64,000 nucleotides of DNA, taken from contig CAKUJM010000008.1 of assembly GCA_934661755.1 (NCBI GenBank), positions 1 to 64,000 on the forward strand, read 5' to 3'. The position numbers and the translations under genes were made by a program. The DNA comes from an uncultured Lentisphaeria bacterium (lineage in GTDB: Bacteria > Verrucomicrobiota > Lentisphaeria > Oligosphaerales > Oligosphaeraceae). This document shows positions 17,434 through 26,251 of this stretch, piece after piece. Under the pieces are notes generated by a model that had not been told where the DNA came from, did no database searches, and saw only the letters and a list, made by a program, of their open reading frames with translations. Every line of letters begins with the position of its first letter. Position 1 is the stretch's first letter.

Positions 17434-18737
17434 CCTCGTTGATTGCCATTGGAATCGCCGGATGCGTCGTATTGCTGCTGTTGCTGCTGGCCAGCGTCCC
17501 GGTCGGCTTTGCGCTGGCGCTGGTGGGCACGGCGGGCTTCGCCATTGCGGCCGGCAATCCGCAGGCCGCCTATCACCTGGTGGTGAGCGTCACCTACGAC
17601 AACTTCTCAAAATACGACCTGAGCGTGATCCCGCTCTTCATCCTGATGGGACAGGTGGCGTTCTATGCCGGAATCAGCCGGCGGGTCTTCGATGTGGCCT
17701 ATGCCTGGCTGGGGCGGCTCCCCGGCGGGCTGGGGCTGGCGGCCATGGGCGCATGCACGCTGTTCTGCTCCATCTGCGGCTCCGGGCCGGCCAGCGCGGC
17801 CACGATGACCGCAGTCGCCATGCCGGAGATGCAACGCCATGGATACAGCCTGGAGATGGGCGCGGGAATCGTTGCGGCCGGATCCAGCCTCGGCATCATG
17901 ATTCCGCCAAGCGTGGTGTTCATTGTCTATGCGGTGATGACTGAGAACTCGCCGGCACGGCTTTTTGCCGCCGGGGTGGTTCCCAGCCTGATGATAGTCG
18001 CGATGTTCTTCGCGTTCATCGTCTATTCGTGCCTGCGCCATCCGGAGCTGGGACCGCGGGGCGAATACGTCCCCTGGCCCAGGCGCCTTCGCGCGCTGCT
18101 CGGGCTGGCGGATATCATCGGGCTGTTTGCGCTGGTGATGGGCGGGATGCTGCTGTTCGGATGGTTCACTCCCACCGAGGCGGCGGCCGTCGGCGCGGCC
18201 GGAAGCATCGTCATCGCATTGTGCCGGCGGATGCTGACCTGGAAGGCCTTCAGGCACGCGCTCAAGGACACCGCCCGCACCTCATGCATGGTATTGGTGA
18301 TCGTCACCGGTGCGCTGATATTCGGGCGTTTCCTGGCGCTCACCGGCATTACCGGCGATCTGGCCTCCGGGTTGGCGCATCTGCCCCTGCCCAACTGGGT
18401 GAAGATGGGTGCGATCCTGCTCTTCTTCATGATCGCCGGGTGTTTTGTCGACGCCCTGGCGCTGGTCATGCTCACCATGCCGATCTTCCTGCCGGTGGTC
18501 AAGGCCTTCGGCTATGATCCAGTCTGGTTCGGAGTCATGGTGGTCGCCATTGTCCAGCTGGGGGTGATTACTCCGCCCGTCGGAGTGAATGTATATGTGG
18601 TCAGCGGAATCGAGCGGGCGGTGCCGATGGAGAGGATCTTCCGGCAGGCCCTGCCGTTCGCGATGATTATTGTCCTGGCCTGCATCCTGCTGATGGCCTT
18701 TCCGCAGCTGGCGCTCTGGCTGCCGGGGAAAATGTGA
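17430..18737 (+). CDS. dctM: TRAP transporter large permease (DctM family)
   Basis: A 435-residue protein with about 12 membrane helices that forms the translocation channel. Typical segments are SVPVGFALALVGTAGF at the N-terminus, GSGPASAATMTAVAMPEM, IVAAGSSLGIMIPPSVVFIVYA, and LGVITPPVGVNVYVVSG near the end. It is coupled to dctQ by an ATGA overlap. The operon ends here: the next gene converges from the other strand 23 bp away. Confidence 0.94.
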   Translation: MTSLIAIGIAGCVVLLLLLLASVPVGFALALVGTAGFAIAAGNPQAAYHLVVSVTYDNFSKYDLSVIPLFILMGQVAFYAGISRRVFDVAYAWLGRLPGGLGLAAMGACTLFCSICGSGPASAATMTAVAMPEMQRHGYSLEMGAGIVAAGSSLGIMIPPSVVFIVYAVMTENSPARLFAAGVVPSLMIVAMFFAFIVYSCLRHPELGPRGEYVPWPRRLRALLGLADIIGLFALVMGGMLLFGWFTPTEAAAVGAAGSIVIALCRRMLTWKAFRHALKDTARTSCMVLVIVTGALIFGRFLALTGITGDLASGLAHLPLPNWVKMGAILLFFMIAGCFVDALALVMLTMPIFLPVVKAFGYDPVWFGVMVVAIVQLGVITPPVGVNVYVVSGIERAVPMERIFRQALPFAMIIVLACILLMAFPQLALWLPGKM

Positions 18738-18759
18738 CCCCGGGGCGCCAGGACTGCGG

Positions 18760-20367
18760 TCACGCTTCGGGCGCCGGCTCGAGCTGGCTTTCGATCTGTT
18801 CCAGCGACAGCCCCTTGGTCTCCGGCATCATGGTCTTCGCCCAGATCAGTTGCAGGATCATCATTGCGCAGAAGAAGACGAACATGTATCCTGCGTCGAA
18901 CGCCTTGATTGCGATCGGGAAGACCAGCGTCAGCAACGCGGCGGTGATCCAGTGCGTGAAACTGCCAAGCGCCTGCCCGGCCGCGCGATGGTCGTTCGGG
19001 AAGATCTCCGAGATGAACACCCAGATGATGGTTCCGGAGCCCACGGCGTGCGCCGCGATGAACACGATCATGCACGCAAGCACGATATAGCTTGCGGCGC
19101 CAAGAATCCCCGATGCCTCGGCCTTCGCGATTTCGGCGGCGGCCTTCACTTCGGCTGGCGGGAGCTGATCGGAAAGGACGACCCTGGTCCCCTTGTACCG
19201 TTGCGAGGCGGAGGCATCGGCCAGGGCGTTCCTGGCGGCGGCGTACTCGGCAAGTGCACGCTGCCTGTCGGCTTCAGTGAAGTATCCGGTTCCACTTTCA
19301 ATGCGCATGACGTGGTCGGCGCCGGCGATCGTGTCGATCGAGGCCGAGACGACCTTGAGCTCGGAGAAGCCGAGGAAGGTGACGGCGCAGATTCCGAGGC
19401 TCAGGATATATCCGGCCGACCCGATGTAAAGCAGCGTCCGACGTCCCAGCCGGTCGATGAGCCAAAGCCCGACGAAGGTGAAGATCAGGTTGGTCACGCC
19501 GAGACTGATCGAGGCCGCCAGCGCGTTGTTCACGCCGGCCAGTCCGAGCAGCCGCGGCGCGAAATACAATATCACGTTGATTCCCGAGACCTGGTTGAAG
19601 AAGGCGATCAGGAAGGCGAAGAAAAGCGGCTTGCGCATGCGACGGTCCCAGAATGCCGATTTCCGCCCGGCAGAACCCCGGGTGGACTGGACTGCGGCGG
19701 CCAGCTGCGCGATCTCGGCGTCGCTCATGCCGGGGTTGATTTTCCGGAATACCTCGATGCCCTCCTCCGGCCGGTTCGCATCGACGATGAGCCATCGCGG
19801 ACTCTCCGGCAGCCAGAAGCACATGACCGTGTAGATGATGGCGGGGACCGCCTCGACGCCGAGCATCCAGCGCCAGCCGATGCCGATGTCACAGAGGTTG
19901 CCGATGATGTAGTTTGACAGGTAGGCGACCAGGATGCCGAAGACGATGTTGAACTGGAAGAGGCCCCCGAGCTTGCCGCGGTCCCTGGCCGTGGAGATCT
20001 CCGCGATGAAAAGCGGCGCCGCGATCGTCGAAATGCCGATGCCGACCCCGCCGATGAAGCGCGCGACGACGAACGACCAGACATCCCATGCCAGACCGGA
20101 CCCTATTGCCGAGACCACATACAAAACGCCGTTGAAGATCAGGATTTTCCGTCGTCCCCACCTCTTGGTCGGCACTCCGCCGAAGCAGGCCCCAAGCACG
20201 GTCCCCCACAGCGCCGAGCTCAGTGCCCAGCCATGCATCGACCCGCTAAGCGCCCAGAGGTCCTGAATTTCCTTCTCGGCCCCTGAAATCACCACCGTGT
20301 CAAAGCCAAACAGGAATCCGGCCAAGGCCGACGTGATGGCCCAAAGCAGCAAATGGCCTTTTTTCAT
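18760..20367 (-). CDS. Sugar porter family MFS transporter
   Basis: A 535-residue, 12-helix transporter of the sugar porter (GLUT/XylE-like) family. The start at 20367 has a GGAGGTGAC ribosome site. Signatures are RWGRRK after helix 2, PESPRWLI after helix 6, DRLGRRTLL, and PETKGLSLEQIE after helix 12. An unusual insertion of about 80 polar residues (SIDTIAGADHVMRIESGTGYF and on) lies in the second half between helices. It is 51 bp downstream of a PfkB-type kinase on the same strand, suggesting a hexose uptake and phosphorylation pair, perhaps for fructose. Confidence 0.93.
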   Translation of the reverse strand: MKKGHLLLWAITSALAGFLFGFDTVVISGAEKEIQDLWALSGSMHGWALSSALWGTVLGACFGGVPTKRWGRRKILIFNGVLYVVSAIGSGLAWDVWSFVVARFIGGVGIGISTIAAPLFIAEISTARDRGKLGGLFQFNIVFGILVAYLSNYIIGNLCDIGIGWRWMLGVEAVPAIIYTVMCFWLPESPRWLIVDANRPEEGIEVFRKINPGMSDAEIAQLAAAVQSTRGSAGRKSAFWDRRMRKPLFFAFLIAFFNQVSGINVILYFAPRLLGLAGVNNALAASISLGVTNLIFTFVGLWLIDRLGRRTLLYIGSAGYILSLGICAVTFLGFSELKVVSASIDTIAGADHVMRIESGTGYFTEADRQRALAEYAAARNALADASASQRYKGTRVVLSDQLPPAEVKAAAEIAKAEASGILGAASYIVLACMIVFIAAHAVGSGTIIWVFISEIFPNDHRAAGQALGSFTHWITAALLTLVFPIAIKAFDAGYMFVFFCAMMILQLIWAKTMMPETKGLSLEQIESQLEPAPEA

Positions 20368-20418
20368 CTTGTCACCTCCGCATGAAGTTCTGCAATAACT
20401 CAATGGCGTGAAGACCGG

Positions 20419-21273
20419 TCAGAAAGCCCCCGGAATGGAAGCCACCTCGGCCGCGAGGCGATTTCCGGCTGCCGCCGCGATTTCGATCCGGTGTCCGGAA
20501 AGATAGTGGAAGAGGAATCCGGCGCTGAAGGCGTCGCCGGCACCGACCGTGCTGACCACCTGGACCGGGCAGGCCGGCGAGGCGATTGCGTCGCCGCGGT
20601 GCCAGATTTCGCATCCGTCCGGGCCGAGGGTCAGAATCACCGTGTCGAGACCGAAGCGCCGCGCCACGGCGCCGCTTTCGGGCTCAAGGCCGAACATTGC
20701 GGCGATCACCGGCAGCTCATCGTCGTTGAGCTTGGCGATGTTCGCCGCCGACAGCGAGCGCTCCAGGATATCCTTTGAGTAGAAGTCCTGCCGCAGATTC
20801 ACATCGCAGAACACCTGGCAGCGCGCCTTGGCAAGCAGCTTTTCCAGGGCGTCCCTTGAGGCCTGGCTGCGCTGCGCCAGCGTGCCGAAGCAGAACAGGT
20901 CGAGTTGCGTCAGGTCCAGTTGCGGCTCCGGGATGTAGTCATAGGCGCAATCGAGCAGAAAGCGGTAGGTCGGGATCTTCGCCTCGTTGAGTGACACCGT
21001 GACGCTGCCGGTCGGCTGCGGCACGCGGGCGACATGTTCGATCGACAGCCCCTCGTCGGCGATCTTGCGGATTGCCAGGTCGCCGAGGGCGTCCCGCCCC
21101 ACCGCCGAAACCAGCAGCGCCTCCGCGCCGAGGCGGTGCAGATGCACCGCCAGATTCAGCGGCGCGCCGCCGAGCCGGGCGCCGTCATCGAAAATATCAA
21201 ACAGGACTTCGCCGAATGAGACGATCCGCAGCGGCCGCACCCGGCCGCCGTCTTCAAGTGGTACAGATGTCAT
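20419..21273 (-). CDS. PfkB-family sugar kinase, probable fructokinase
   Basis: A 284-residue ribokinase-fold kinase. GGAPLNLAVHLHRLG near residues 35-49 and the ATP and catalytic signature STVGAGDAFSAGFLF near 240-254 (Asp the likely base) are clear. VFCDVNLRQDFYSKD fits the fructokinase subgroup. With the sugar porter gene directly downstream, it likely phosphorylates an imported sugar. Its ATG has the nearby purine-rich sequence GGAGG (in GACGGAGGTTTC). Two repeat elements lie upstream, at 21311-21385 and 21489-21608. Confidence 0.85.
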   Translation of the reverse strand: MTSVPLEDGGRVRPLRIVSFGEVLFDIFDDGARLGGAPLNLAVHLHRLGAEALLVSAVGRDALGDLAIRKIADEGLSIEHVARVPQPTGSVTVSLNEAKIPTYRFLLDCAYDYIPEPQLDLTQLDLFCFGTLAQRSQASRDALEKLLAKARCQVFCDVNLRQDFYSKDILERSLSAANIAKLNDDELPVIAAMFGLEPESGAVARRFGLDTVILTLGPDGCEIWHRGDAIASPACPVQVVSTVGAGDAFSAGFLFHYLSGHRIEIAAAAGNRLAAEVASIPGAF

Positions 21274-21310
21274 GCTTTGAAACCTCCGTCTGCATTATGA
21301 CATGGCGGGC

Positions 21311-21385
21311 GCACCGTAAATCCGTCAAAGTTTTCGCGCATATCATCCTTGTGAGGCCATCTGGCGAAAATGCGGGCGCGCCCAG
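21311..21385 (-). repeat. Short leader-like element, copy B (upstream of pfkB)
   Basis: Read toward pfkB, it has TTTTCGCC, a loop, GCGCGAAAAC, then TTGACGGATTTACGG, echoing the inner stem and the TTCACGGATTCAGG end of the longer element. It is about 70% similar to 8204-8272 by eye. Confidence 0.45.
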
Positions 21386-21488
21386 GCCAGCGGGCCAGGA
21401 GTGCATTTTTGCGTCAAGCCGCATCCTCCGCAGGGAACTCACCTTCCGCACGATGGGTGCGGCCATGACGTAAGTATAGCACGGATTC

Positions 21489-21608
21489 GTGGATTCGTGA
21501 GGCTGGCGCTCTTCGTCAGAATGGGGAATTCTGAGGGATCGTGCCGGGAGTTGGGTGACCGGAAAATGACGAAGCCATGGCGCAAAAACGCCGGCTTTTC
21601 GGAGTCGG
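21489..21608 (-). repeat. Interspersed leader element, copy R2 (upstream of pfkB)
   Basis: About 120 bp from GTGGATTCGTGAGG to TTTTCGGAGTCGGG. It keeps the internal landmarks TTCGTCAGAATG, CGTGCCGGGAG, CCGGAAAATGACGAA and CATGGCGCAAAA. It lies 215 bp upstream of pfkB. A separate small hairpin, GGCATT (21615-21620) / AATGCC (21638-21643), follows on its right. No gene is seen in the rest of 21274-21673. Confidence 0.85.
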
Positions 21609-21673
21609 GAAATTGGCATTCCTGCCATCCAGGGGGCAATGCCGTCCGCTGGTTTTCCGTCGGCATCGCCATT

Positions 21674-22102
21674 TCAGATGCAGTCGCCATCAGGCACATT
21701 GATGGCGATGATGTCGCCGACGGCTACTGCCGTGCCGGAGTCCAGGACCAGCGTCCTGTCGGCAACGGAGATGGCGACCAGGCGTCCGGACAGGGTGCGG
21801 TAGCTCCCGCCAGGCTTGCGGCGGTCATCGACAAAACATTCGATTTCCACCATCGGCTTCTGGTCCAGGCGGCTGGCCAGGTGCGCCAGCCGGCGGTCCA
21901 GGATCGCCAGCTCATTTTCATCCAGGGACAGCCTGGACTCGGTCTGGCGTGCGGCCTCCTCAATGGCGTCATCATATCCCGCCAGCGGCGAAAACGATGC
22001 GAATTGCGCCGCACGGTCGCGCAGCGGCATCGGCGCGCGGGTGGCCGACACGTGGTGCGGCAGCTCCACGATATCCTCGTATGGGAATGGCTCGCCATTC
22101 AT
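21674..22102 (-). CDS. YolD-like family protein
   Basis: A 142-residue protein with the YolD-like segment APMPLRDRAAQFASFSPLAGYDDAIEEA near the N-terminus, then a beta-rich half ending RTLVLDSGTAVAVGDIIAINV. YolD-like proteins are usually encoded next to Y-family polymerases and are thought to be UmuD-like partners. Here the start overlaps the polymerase stop (ATGA), so the two are translated together. The pair is best known from Firmicutes chromosomes and mobile elements, suggesting transfer. Confidence 0.8.
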   Translation of the reverse strand: MNGEPFPYEDIVELPHHVSATRAPMPLRDRAAQFASFSPLAGYDDAIEEAARQTESRLSLDENELAILDRRLAHLASRLDQKPMVEIECFVDDRRKPGGSYRTLSGRLVAISVADRTLVLDSGTAVAVGDIIAINVPDGDCI

Positions 22103-23601
22103 GCCTGATGCCCTCCGATCTGACGGTTGCGGGTGCGGGCAGTGGCGCCATCCTCCAGATTCATGCCCTTGAGGATGGCATTCCTGCCCAATTTCCGGCG
22201 AATGGCAATCAGTGCGTCCTGCGCCTTGCGCTCACGCGCCTCCGCCGCCTGTCCCTGGCTGCGCGCACCCTCCATGGCGCCGTCGTCATCCGTGAACAGC
22301 TCAAGCTGCCGCGGCCTGGCGGCCCGGGCCGCCTCCTCCTCGGTGACGACATGGCTGGCGACCACGTACATTCGTCGCACCAGCAGCTGCGGATTGGCAA
22401 TGCGGTCGAACAGCCGCTCCACGGCCTCCACCATCGTCCGGGAGGAAGCGGTGTACCGCCCCAGATTGAGCGACCCATGCGAGTCCTGCGGCAGCTGGCG
22501 TCCGTAGCGATCAACCTCGATCGCGCCGTGCCAGGCGCCGCCGTCGCGGATATTCCCGACATCATAGCCGACAGTGAGCACCATCTGGTCGGTCATCAAA
22601 TGCCGTTCGGCCAATTCAAGCGACAGCGAATCCGCCATCTCCTTGACCGCCAGCCGCGCCCGGTCGTACGGATACGGCTCCGGCAGCACCTGCCCGACGC
22701 TGCGGCTGCTGCTCTCCGGGCGATATTCCTTGATCTGGGCGATGGTGCATGGCTCCCATCCCCAGGCATGGTCAATGAGCAGTTCAGCATTGACGCCAAA
22801 GAGCCGGTAGAGGAGATCCTCGTGGGCAAGCGACAGCCTCGCGATATCGCCCATGGTCAGTATTCCGTGCGATTCCAGGCGGCTGGCATAGCCCCGGCCA
22901 ACCCGCCAGAAATCCGTAAGCGGCCGATGGGTCCACAGGGTCCGCCGATATGAGAGCTCATCGAGCTGGGCGATGCGGACGCCGTCGCGGTCGGCGGGGA
23001 TGCGCTTGGCCACGATGTCCATTGCCACCTTGGCAAGATAGAGGTTGTCGCCAATGCCGGCGGTGGCGGTGATGCCGGTTTCGTTCAGCACGTCACGGAT
23101 CAGCCGCATTGCAAAATCGTGGGCGGAAAGCCGGTATAGCCGCAAATACTGCGTGGCGTCGATGAACACCTCGTCGATGGAGTAGACATGGATGTCGTCG
23201 GGCGAGACATGACGCATGTAGATGGAGAAGATCTTCTGGCTGACCTCCATGTACCGTGCCATGCGCGGCGGGGCGACGACATACCCCAGCTCCAATGACG
23301 GTTCCGCATCCAGCTGGGCGGAGATGACGGATCTGCCGGTGAAACGCCGCCCCGGCGCATTGCGCAGCCGCCACGCATTTACCTCGCGCGCCCGCTGCAC
23401 CACTTCGAAAAGCCGTGCCCTCCCGGGAATGCCGAAGGCCTTCAGCGACGGCGACACTGCCAGGCAGATGGTCTTTTCCGTGCGCGACTCGTCCGCCACC
23501 ACCAGATTCACCGCCAGCGGGTCAAATCCGCGGTCCACGCACTCGACCGATGCGAAGAAGGACTTCAGGTCTATGGCGATGTAAAAGCGCTGTGGCATCA
23601 C
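22099..23601 (-). CDS. Y-family DNA polymerase (UmuC/DinB-type)
   Basis: A 500-residue translesion polymerase. The N-terminus MPQRFYIAIDLKSFFASVEC holds the first catalytic Asp, YSIDEVFIDAT holds the second acidic pair, and ITATAGIGDNLYLAKVAMDI is the family thumb-side motif. The C-terminal little-finger part follows, ending in a charged tail. The sequence resembles Firmicutes UmuC/ImpB-type proteins more than proteobacterial DinB. Two adjacent ATG codons (23601 and 23598) are both possible starts. No SOS box was recognised upstream. Confidence 0.9.
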   Translation of the reverse strand: MMPQRFYIAIDLKSFFASVECVDRGFDPLAVNLVVADESRTEKTICLAVSPSLKAFGIPGRARLFEVVQRAREVNAWRLRNAPGRRFTGRSVISAQLDAEPSLELGYVVAPPRMARYMEVSQKIFSIYMRHVSPDDIHVYSIDEVFIDATQYLRLYRLSAHDFAMRLIRDVLNETGITATAGIGDNLYLAKVAMDIVAKRIPADRDGVRIAQLDELSYRRTLWTHRPLTDFWRVGRGYASRLESHGILTMGDIARLSLAHEDLLYRLFGVNAELLIDHAWGWEPCTIAQIKEYRPESSSRSVGQVLPEPYPYDRARLAVKEMADSLSLELAERHLMTDQMVLTVGYDVGNIRDGGAWHGAIEVDRYGRQLPQDSHGSLNLGRYTASSRTMVEAVERLFDRIANPQLLVRRMYVVASHVVTEEEAARAARPRQLELFTDDDGAMEGARSQGQAAEARERKAQDALIAIRRKLGRNAILKGMNLEDGATARTRNRQIGGHQA

Positions 23602-23638
23602 TGTGGCATCGATGGGAACGGCACGCCATCCAGGTGGG

Positions 23639-23663
23639 CGTGAAGATGGCCCCTTGCGCCATG
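23639..23663 (+). repeat. Partial leader element upstream of cytX
   Basis: GTGAAGATGGCCCC then TTGCGCCATG matches the gene-distal edge of the interspersed element (GTGAAGATGG, TTTTGCGCCATG), in the same orientation relative to the next gene. The rest of the element is not recognisable. Confidence 0.35.
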
Positions 23664-23762
23664 CCGGCCCTCAACCGGCTGCGCGGCATCCCGGAATTTC
23701 GTTTTCGGCTTCAGCAGAATATACATCGCCATATTCAGGCATTATCTTATGCCGAGTTACAT

Positions 23763-23785
23763 GTCCGGGCTCTCATGGAGCCGGA
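23763..23785 (+). other. Hairpin immediately upstream of the TPP aptamer
   Basis: GTCCGGGCTC and GAGCCGGAC can pair with one bulged G around a short loop. It lies between the probable start of the cytX transcript and the aptamer. AATATACAT near 23718 is a candidate promoter element for this transcript. Confidence 0.45.
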
Positions 23786-23793
23786 CACATTTG

Positions 23794-23879
23794 AAATGGG
23801 GTGCTGCGGCCGCGGGTGCGGCCGGTGCTGAGAGAGTCCCATGGAACCTGATGCGGGTAATTCCGCCGGAGGGAAGCAG
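23794..23879 (+). promoter_or_regulatory. TPP riboswitch (THI element)
   Basis: The conserved blocks appear in order: GGGGTGCTG at the 5' side, a GC-rich variable stem (GCGGCCGC/GCGGCCGG), GTGCTGAGA, then TGGAACCTGATGCGGGTAAT and CCGCCGGAGGGAAGCAG. These match the thiamine pyrophosphate aptamer. The GGAGGG in its last conserved block (23868-23873) is 9 nt before the cytX ATG and can serve as the ribosome site, so ligand binding would block translation directly. No terminator hairpin follows. Confidence 0.95.
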
Positions 23880-23882
23880 AAA

Positions 23883-25076
23883 ATGAAGAAGACCTCTATT
23901 TTTTCCAATGCCTTGCTATGGTTTGGCGCCGCGGTTTCGGTTGCCGAAATTGAGACCGGTGCCCAGCTGGCGGCTTTCGCCGGGAAGGGCGGAGAGTCGC
24001 TGTGGCCGGCCATCCTGGCAATCCTGGCCGGCCATGCCGTCGGCGGATTCCTGTTTTTCCTGTGCGCAATGATCTGCGCCCGCCGGCAGGTCAATGCGAT
24101 GAGCGCACAACGATGCCATTACGGCAATTGCGGCGCAAAATTCTTCGCCGGCGCCAACATCCTCCAGCTGATTGGATGGACTGCGGTGATGATTGCCCAG
24201 GGCGCGGCGGCCGCCAATGCGCTGATCAGCGCCATCCCGCTCTGGGCGATGTGCGTGGCCATCGGGGCGATGGTGGCGATCTGGCTCTATTGCGGCGCCG
24301 GCGAGGCGGTCCGGCTCAATGGCGTGGCCGTGGCGCTGCTCTTCGCAATGGTCGTCATCCTGACCATCCGGCTGATCATGCAATGCCATGGCAATGACGG
24401 CGTCGCCGCGGCGGCTGGAGGCGAGTTCTCCTTCTGGACGGCCTTCGAATTGTCGGCGTGCATGCCGTTGTCGTGGCTGCCATTGGCCGGAGACTATGTC
24501 AAGGACGCCCGGAAGCCGATGGCGGCCTCGGCGGTCTCCGCCGTCGTCTATACCATCGGATCCACCTGGATGTACCTGATCGGACTGACGGCGACGATTT
24601 TCCTCTCCGCCGCCAATACCACCGCCATCTTCGCCGGCTTCGGAATGGCTGGAATCGCGCTGGCGGTGGTGGTCCTCTCGACGGTCACCACCACCTTCCT
24701 GGATGCATGGTCGGCGGGCGAGAGCGCAACCACCATCTGGGGGCGGTTCAATCCACGGTGGATCTCCATTGGAGTGACCGCGCTGGGGATCATCCTTGCG
24801 ATCTGGGGGATCATGGATCACCTGATGGATTTCCTCTATTTCATCGCCGCCGTCTTCGCCCCCATGGCCGCAGTGCAGATCATCGACTACTTCCTGGGTG
24901 AAAAAGACTACCCGCACCGCCATGCAGTCAATTGCGCCGGCTGGCTGATCGGCTTCGCGGCCTACCAGCTCTGCCTGCGGTTCGCATGTCCATTCGGATC
25001 CGCCATCCCCGCCATGGCCGCCGCAGTCGCGCTGCCCGCGGTCGTGGCCCTGGCCAACAGGAAAAAAAGCGCATAG
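23883..25076 (+). CDS. cytX: CytX-like hydroxymethylpyrimidine transporter (NCS1 family)
   Basis: A 397-residue, roughly 12-helix permease. CytX proteins are nucleobase-cation-symporter-1 members predicted to import the thiamine pyrimidine precursor HMP, and the TPP riboswitch directly in front supports this. Family features are FSNALLWFGAAVSVAEIETGA at the N-terminus, SWLPLAGDYVKDARKP in the middle and AVFAPMAAVQIIDYF near the end. The start at 23883 sits 9 nt after a GGAGGG sequence inside the riboswitch. No thiamine biosynthesis gene is adjacent. Confidence 0.9.
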   Translation: MKKTSIFSNALLWFGAAVSVAEIETGAQLAAFAGKGGESLWPAILAILAGHAVGGFLFFLCAMICARRQVNAMSAQRCHYGNCGAKFFAGANILQLIGWTAVMIAQGAAAANALISAIPLWAMCVAIGAMVAIWLYCGAGEAVRLNGVAVALLFAMVVILTIRLIMQCHGNDGVAAAAGGEFSFWTAFELSACMPLSWLPLAGDYVKDARKPMAASAVSAVVYTIGSTWMYLIGLTATIFLSAANTTAIFAGFGMAGIALAVVVLSTVTTTFLDAWSAGESATTIWGRFNPRWISIGVTALGIILAIWGIMDHLMDFLYFIAAVFAPMAAVQIIDYFLGEKDYPHRHAVNCAGWLIGFAAYQLCLRFACPFGSAIPAMAAAVALPAVVALANRKKSA

Positions 25077-25190
25077 AACCGGTTTGCAGGATCGGAATTG
25101 ATTCCGCCGGGCAATGGCGGGGGATGGCTTGACGCCCGGAAGCCGGTTCAGATGCCGTCAAACCGCAAGCAGCACAAGGAGGAAACTTCC

Positions 25191-26039
25191 ATGCAATGCA
25201 CGACACTGAGCAACGGAGTCAAGATGCCGATGATCGGCTATGGCGTGTTCCAGGTTGATCCGCAGGAGGCCCAGCGCTGCGTCTCCGACGCGCTGTCCAT
25301 CGGCTACCGCATGGTGGATACGGCGCAGGCCTACCGCAACGAAGAGGGCGTGGGTGCCGCGGTGCGTAAAAGCGGACTGGGGCGCGAGGAGGTGTTCCTG
25401 GTCTCGAAGATCTGGATATCCAATTATGGCGAGGAGCGGGCGCTGGCCTCCATCGACGAGAGCCTGAAGCGGCTTCAGACCGACTACATCGACCTGATGC
25501 TTCTGCACCAGCCGTTCTGCGACCGCTACGGCGCGTATCGCGCATTGGAAAAGGCGTACAAGGCAGGAAAGCTGCGCGCCATCGGCGTGAGCAACTTCTA
25601 CCCCGACCACCTCGTCGACCTGGCCTCCAATATGGAGATCTCACCAATGGTCAACCAGGTCGAGACCCACGTGTTCAACCAACAGGCGGCATCACGCAAA
25701 TACATGGACGAATTCGACTGCCGCATCATGTCGTGGGGACCGCTGGCCGAGGGGCGCAACGGGCTCTTCACCAATCCCGTCCTGGCGGAGATCGGCCAGG
25801 AGCATGGCAAGTCCGCCGCCCAGATCGCGCTGCGCTTCCTGCTGCAGGACGGCGTCATTGTCATTCCGAAATCGACGCACGCCGAGCGGATGAGGGAAAA
25901 CCTGGACATCCTGGATTTCTCGCTCACGGACAGCCAGATGGATTGCATCCGCGCACTGGATACGGAGACGACCCTCTTCCTTGACCACCATGACGGCGAG
26001 GTCGTAAAAAAGTTCATGTCCTGGCGCAACCCGGTCTGA
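25191..26039 (+). CDS. Aldo/keto reductase
   Basis: A 282-residue TIM-barrel NAD(P)H-dependent reductase. The catalytic tetrad is visible as Asp43 and Tyr48 (MVDTAQAYRNEEGVG), Lys73 (LVSKIW) and His106 (LLHQPF). The cofactor loop reads VIVIPKSTHAERMRENL. The ribosome site AAGGAGG is 8-10 nt before the ATG. Substrate is unknown. A 228-bp internal part of this gene is repeated at 28960-29187 on the far side of the restriction-modification-like island, marking it as the intact partner of a long duplication. Confidence 0.93.
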   Translation: MQCTTLSNGVKMPMIGYGVFQVDPQEAQRCVSDALSIGYRMVDTAQAYRNEEGVGAAVRKSGLGREEVFLVSKIWISNYGEERALASIDESLKRLQTDYIDLMLLHQPFCDRYGAYRALEKAYKAGKLRAIGVSNFYPDHLVDLASNMEISPMVNQVETHVFNQQAASRKYMDEFDCRIMSWGPLAEGRNGLFTNPVLAEIGQEHGKSAAQIALRFLLQDGVIVIPKSTHAERMRENLDILDFSLTDSQMDCIRALDTETTLFLDHHDGEVVKKFMSWRNPV

Positions 26040-26251
26040 ACGGAGGAAAACGGAGGAAAACGGAGGGTGCGTTTTTCTCCCCTCCCCTCATAATGCCTCC
26101 AGCGTCGTCCGGTTTATGATCATGTCCTGCCATTCCTCGTTGAGCGAGGCAAAGCGTGCCGACCATCCGGAGATGCGGACCACCAGATTCGGAAAGCGGT
26201 CGGGCGCTTTTTTCGCCTCACGCAGCATTTCCGGATCAACGGCGTCGATCT
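25630..26251. repeat. Left long direct repeat flanking the island
   Basis: Two blocks recur on the right side of the island. Block 1 (25630-25857, inside the aldo/keto reductase gene) matches 28960-29187 with seven substitutions. Block 2 (26041-26251, the intergenic part plus the 3' end of the glycyl radical enzyme gene) matches 29188-29428, identical over the last 182 bp and differing in the number of 10-bp CGGAGGAAAA-type units. The 183 bp between the blocks (25858-26040) are missing on the right. Confidence 0.93.
26041..26070. repeat. 10-bp tandem repeat, short copy
   Basis: Two units of CGGAGGAAAA followed by CGGAGGGTGC, directly after the aldo/keto reductase stop. The counterpart in the right direct repeat has five units, four of them changed to CGGCGGAAAA, so the tract has varied since duplication. 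Confidence 0.85.
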
